NCBI GenBank assembly: GCA_946811695.1 | Contig: OX328132.1 | Location: 93,836,034 to 93,900,033, forward strand | Direction of reading: 5' to 3' | Source: Gonocerus acuteangulatus | Lineage: Eukaryota > Arthropoda > Insecta > Hemiptera > Coreidae | Length of the DNA stretch: 64,000 nt | In this document: positions 61,267 to 64,000 of the stretch, piece by piece | Numbering within the stretch: the stretch's first letter is position 1 | How the letters are laid out: each line of letters starts with the position of its first letter | Program-made: the position numbers and the translations under genes | Notes under the pieces: model-generated | What the model was told of the DNA's origin: nothing | What the model saw: the letters and a program-made list of their open reading frames with translations, nothing else | Database searches by the model: none

Positions 61267-62871
61267 GGCGCATCTACATCTTGGCCATTAGCGCCGGCTT
61301 ATTATTATTATTATTAAAACGGGTGCCCAGAAAGAGGGAGCTGCACCGAGGCCAACAAGGCCTATTCTGCCACCCGACAAGCCAGCCTGTTACACCAACA
61401 GCGCCGTATCCGAGATGAACCTTAATAGAGTCCGAAGGTTCAGTTCAGGTAGCCTTCTAGGGTCATCTATGAAGTCTGCACCAAAATGCAGGTATCTTTA
61501 TTGCCAACCTTACAAATAAGCGTAGAACACATAGACTAAGAGACAGTTTGTTTGAAAAAAGGGTTATTTTGAAAATAAATTTAATTAGTGAGTTCATTAT
61601 ACCTTCTAATTTTGACATTTAATTTTGAATATATATATATATATTGGACCATTATCTTTTGCATTTACTGTAAGCCAATAACTTTTTTTTACAAAGAATA
61701 TTTTTGTCGCTAAGTATAAGTAACTAGTTTGCATTATTTTTTAAACTTCGTTATTTTTTAGTCTAAAAAATATAGATTCTAATCAATAATCTAGGTGTAT
61801 TAAATGACACTAACTTCTAATGGATTTTTCACTCTAGCATTGAAGAGATAGATTATAGAGAACAATTTCATACACCCGAGTGTCTATATGTATCCTGCTT
61901 CAGATCAACCAGTGGTGTCTCAATAAGGTTAGAAACATTCTACTGGTAATTATTTTTTACTTTCTTGCTTCTTATTTATTTGGATCCTTGGCAAAAGTAC
62001 TTCATATAATAAACCATTCTTTTAAATATTTTTTTTTAGATTTAAATGAAGAATAAAGAATTCTTCAATAAAATGTGTTTATTCTGATTGATTATTTGAA
62101 TAATTTGTAAATAAAATATACAGTCCCTTCACGAATAAAATAATACATTTATTCATTCTTCTGAAAAATTGTTGCCCAATAGTGTTTAACAGGTATAACC
62201 GGGGTCTCCCGTGGTCTAGTGGCTAGCGCGCTGGATTCATAAGCGGGAGCTGGTGATCCCCACCGGCGCCAGATATTTTCTCATCTCAGGGCTCGCTGAG
62301 AAAATTCCTGGTTGCAATATCACGATTTGTTGATGCGGCGTATAAAATTTTGGTTTGAAATAGACTTAATAAAATAAAGCAAAATAATTAAATTAAAACA
62401 TTTTGTAAGTCAAAATTAACACTTTACTGTTGTTTGTTTTTTTTTTAATGTTTTTCAATAAAAATATTCAAGAAACATGGTCATTTTGGGTTAGCATCTA
62501 GAGTTTTAGCCATAAGGATGAAAGATTAGCGTCTTTCCTAAGAGATAAATGAGGCAAAGGGTTTTATGATGTAACTGATTATATCTTTATACATTAAATT
62601 GAAATAATATTTAGTTTTGAAAGAAAATAGAGAACCCATAATTATCAAATTAGGGTGCTATAGATTATATATTGTATAGTTATTAGTTACCAGTTCCATC
62701 TTCTGTTTCATAATCGCCTCCAAATATAGTCAAATAAGGTTTTTTTCCTATCGCCACTTCAGCAATGTAAGGCATGAGATTTGTAAAAGGTTTTGTTGGA
62801 TCTTCTCCAATTTTTCCTGATGGGTGGGCACCAACAGGATTGAAATACCGTAAGGAAATAATATTCCAGTT
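55777..62871 (-). CDS. GALE: UDP-glucose 4-epimerase, C-terminal exons (partial)
   Basis: Four exons: 62871-62691, 57822-57734, 57470-57278 and 55859-55777. They join in phase to 181 codons and a TAA. The protein interconverts UDP-glucose and UDP-galactose in the cytosol (Leloir pathway). Family marks: [64 protein letters not shown] (contacts UDP in the human enzyme) and DLGW. The NAD-binding half with the catalytic Ser and Tyr lies in upstream exons beyond the window. The tail after NPDGY is about 15 residues and seems longer than in the human protein. Reading frames are undamaged, so the gene is probably functional. Confidence 0.93.
55890..56733 (-). mobile_element. Family B copy in the last GALE intron
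   Basis: Its 5' end GTCCGAATCGCAGG (complement) is at 56733. Module words such as TAGAATAAAATATTTTATT and GTTTGGAGTTAAGGA follow toward 55890. The (TA)n and hairpin end are missing. It stays clear of both splice sites. Confidence 0.7.
57278..57470 (-). CDS. GALE: GALE exon (second from last)
   Basis: Acceptor ATTAAAAG, donor GTAAGT. 64 codons plus one base: [37 protein letters not shown], then SYSLEEM and the first base of a Cys codon. Confidence 0.93.
57572..57717. repeat. (TA)n and (GA)n microsatellites in a GALE intron
   Basis: A TA tract (57574-57624) and a GAGAGA-rich block (57655-57717) fill most of the 263-bp intron between the exons ending at 57734 and starting at 57470. Confidence 0.9.
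57734..57822 (-). CDS. GALE: GALE exon (third from last)
   Basis: Acceptor TCCTAAG, donor GTAGAC. Two bases complete the Gly codon, then 29 codons: [14 protein letters not shown] to EKHNQLK. The intron before it is 4.87 kb and full of repeats. Confidence 0.92.
57823..59889. other. GALE intron, first part, no gene seen
   Basis: AT-rich DNA with TA/TG tracts (57999-58064, 59713-59744). The patch 58990-59570 is richer in G+C and resembles repeat DNA, but no frame or family is clear. Confidence 0.5.
59904..59959 (-). mobile_element. 56-bp LINE tail insertion with 14-bp duplication
   Basis: TGTCACATAGAGTT is repeated exactly at 59890-59903 and 59960-59973. The insert, on the minus strand, is only the hairpin GGTGC...GCACC with the TAATGACC loop and a (TAA)n tail. 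It is the shortest example here and shows that the hairpin plus tail can be integrated. Confidence 0.8.
59974..60240 (+). pseudogene. Non-LTR reverse transcriptase fragment
   Basis: The frame reads [40 protein letters not shown] and a stop. F-I-D-Y-x-x-A-F is the first catalytic Asp region of LINE-type RT. The remaining motifs are absent. The clade is uncertain. Confidence 0.7.
60757..60803 (-). repeat. Isolated family B 5' terminus
   Basis: ACGGAACCGCGCTAAGATGA and CAGTTCCTGCGAGTCGGAC before T5. Only about 45 bp of the family is visible. Confidence 0.55.
61138..61622 (+). pseudogene. hAT transposase C-terminus, split by a retro-insertion
   Basis: The frame reads [29 protein letters not shown], then after the insert [20 protein letters not shown] and [10 protein letters not shown] with a TAA. 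This is the hAT C-terminal dimerisation domain (S-S-x-P-V-E-x-x-F-S...R-x-R-L...L-x-x-N). The insert 61226-61499 splits it. Upstream, hAT catalytic parts are not seen. Confidence 0.8.
61226..61499 (-). mobile_element. 274-bp retro-insertion with 13-bp duplication
   Basis: ATTGCCAACCTTA flanks both ends (61213-61225, 61500-61512), and removing the insert restores the hAT reading. The minus strand ends CGGCGC, a TAATGGCC loop, GCGCCG and poly-A. An internal (TAA)n lies before the hairpin. No box A/B is visible, so it may be a truncated LINE or another SINE family. Confidence 0.8.
62201..62345 (+). mobile_element. tRNA-derived SINE, degraded
   Basis: GGGGTCTCCCGTGGTCTAGT, GGATTCATAAGCGGGAG and CTCGCTGAGAAAATTCCT match the SINE at 39818-40010. 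The tail reads GATGCGGCGTATAAAA. Box B is damaged. Confidence 0.65.
62691..62871 (-). CDS. GALE: GALE exon (fourth from last)
   Basis: Acceptor TTTTCAG ends at 62872 and donor GTAACT starts at 62690. It encodes 60 codons plus one base: from [16 protein letters not shown] to YETEDGT, plus the first base of a Gly codon. No upstream exon is visible up to 64000, where the DNA is AT-rich with poly-T runs. Confidence 0.92.
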
Positions 62872-64000
62872 CTGAAAATTATAATTAACATGAATTGTTA
62901 TTATTTTTTAGTCTAATGCATTTTTTGTTAAAATTGATATCAGGAAGAGTTATTCAGAAATTGGAATTCTTCAAAGCGACTAGAATCGATTGATTGAGTA
63001 ATTTTTATTTTACTAATCTTTGGCCCATTGACTTTTTTTATTTTTTTTTTTTTTTTTGGCAAATTATGGCAACTTAAATGGGATAAGAAACATTTATTAC
63101 CAATCAGATATTAAGTAGCAGGTCTACTATAAGATTCATAGGAGCAGAAAATGGGTTGATTTAATAAAATAAAAAGTAAAGGATCAGAGAAAGAAGCTGT
63201 GTACTAAATGATCAACACCAGACAAACAGAATTACTAACTGATATACATATTGTTGACTAGAGTATAACGAAAATTGTACAGTTAGAAAATTAGTACACT
63301 CTGGCCAACATATTGGTTAAAAACATATTCACTTTCCTTTTTCTTTTTTTCTTTTTTTTATTTTTTTTTTATTTTATTTTTTTTTTTTTTATTTTTTTTT
63401 TTTTTAAGCTGCTTTAGAAATTGAGCTTAAACTGAACAATTTTGGAGTAGGTTTTATAAATTTGTAAAAAAGTTAATAAAATAAAAACCACACCAAGGTC
63501 CCAAAAAATAAACTTCAATTAAAAACAATCATAAGGAAAAAATGTTAGAAGTTATATAACTACTGATGTTATGAACTTTATATTCCAAGAATAAAGAAGT
63601 ACCCAATAAATTATAAATTAAGACAGGTGTATTTGACAACATAAAGTCATTGTAAATGTTCTAAGTTATTCCAATTCAATGGAAGTTACGGAAGATGGTA
63701 ATCACTTCATAGAACCAAAAATCAACAAGTTTATAATTAAATAATTTTGTAAGGTATATATTTATAAATTCAACTTGAAATATTTTAGACTCCATATTTT
63801 AGATGCCAGAGTTCAAAGAACAGCAAACCTATACTACTATTTTAATTATTAATTTGAAATAATGTGTATATAGAAAGGTCAAAAGGAAGGAATATAATAA
63901 ATATATAGCTATTATTTCAATTGTGTTTTAGAGAAGCCATTTAAAATCTCTCATTAGTATTTATCTAAATCGGTTGGTGCATTTCATAGCGCATATTAAA
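62872..64000. other. Upstream GALE intron, nothing recognised
   Basis: AT-rich, with T-rich runs at 63036-63058 and 63340-63406. I looked for the preceding GALE exon (a Y-x-x-x-K active-site region) on the minus strand and saw none. Confidence 0.6.

Overview
The window is AT-rich animal DNA, most likely from an arthropod. The evidence is one spliced host gene with GT/AG introns and dense transposable elements of types common in arthropods. These are I-group and Jockey LINEs, tRNA-derived SINEs, Penelope-like elements (PLEs) with GIY-YIG endonuclease and hammerhead motifs, Helitrons, and Merlin, pogo, hAT and mariner elements. Long (TA)n tracts are frequent. No prokaryotic, viral or CRISPR feature was seen. 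The species cannot be fixed from the sequence.

Host gene: the minus strand from 62871 to 55777 carries the last four coding exons of UDP-glucose 4-epimerase (GALE), encoding 181 C-terminal residues. All exon phases agree. The upstream exons lie beyond 64000. Its introns hold a Helitron-like element, a SINE, an RT fragment, a hAT remnant and small retro-insertions.

Layout. 1-7800: AT-rich DNA, a fold-back pair with 24-bp repeats (2430-4290), and a pogo-like transposon (4514-6739) split by a PLE with a hammerhead motif. 7818-14999: Helitron-like elements (called family B and family C here), a tRNA-SINE, 143-bp tandem repeats, a mariner remnant and a Jockey LINE end. 15029-21643: a full-length LINE with a 12-bp target duplication, ORF1 with three zinc knuckles, an extra ORF, and ORF2 with endonuclease, RT and RNase H; it carries one stop and two frameshifts. 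22365-33960: one Helitron copy split by a LINE, which is itself split by family B elements holding further insertions. 34000-42500: family B elements inserted in each other and several fold-back elements. 43387-45543: a mariner with a DUF4817-type head, then a second Helitron. 45570-56700: an inverted PLE pair, a Merlin element with 8-bp duplication, hammerhead fold-backs, a second mariner, SINE pieces and a Jockey 3' end. 55777-62871: GALE.

The elements tell one story of repeated invasion. Family B shows no target duplication and has twice inserted into its own (TA)n core. LINEs and SINEs share a short hairpin 3' end, so the SINEs probably use the LINE enzymes. Several PLE-type units carry hammerhead folds. 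Only GALE looks like a working host gene; nearly all element ORFs are broken.
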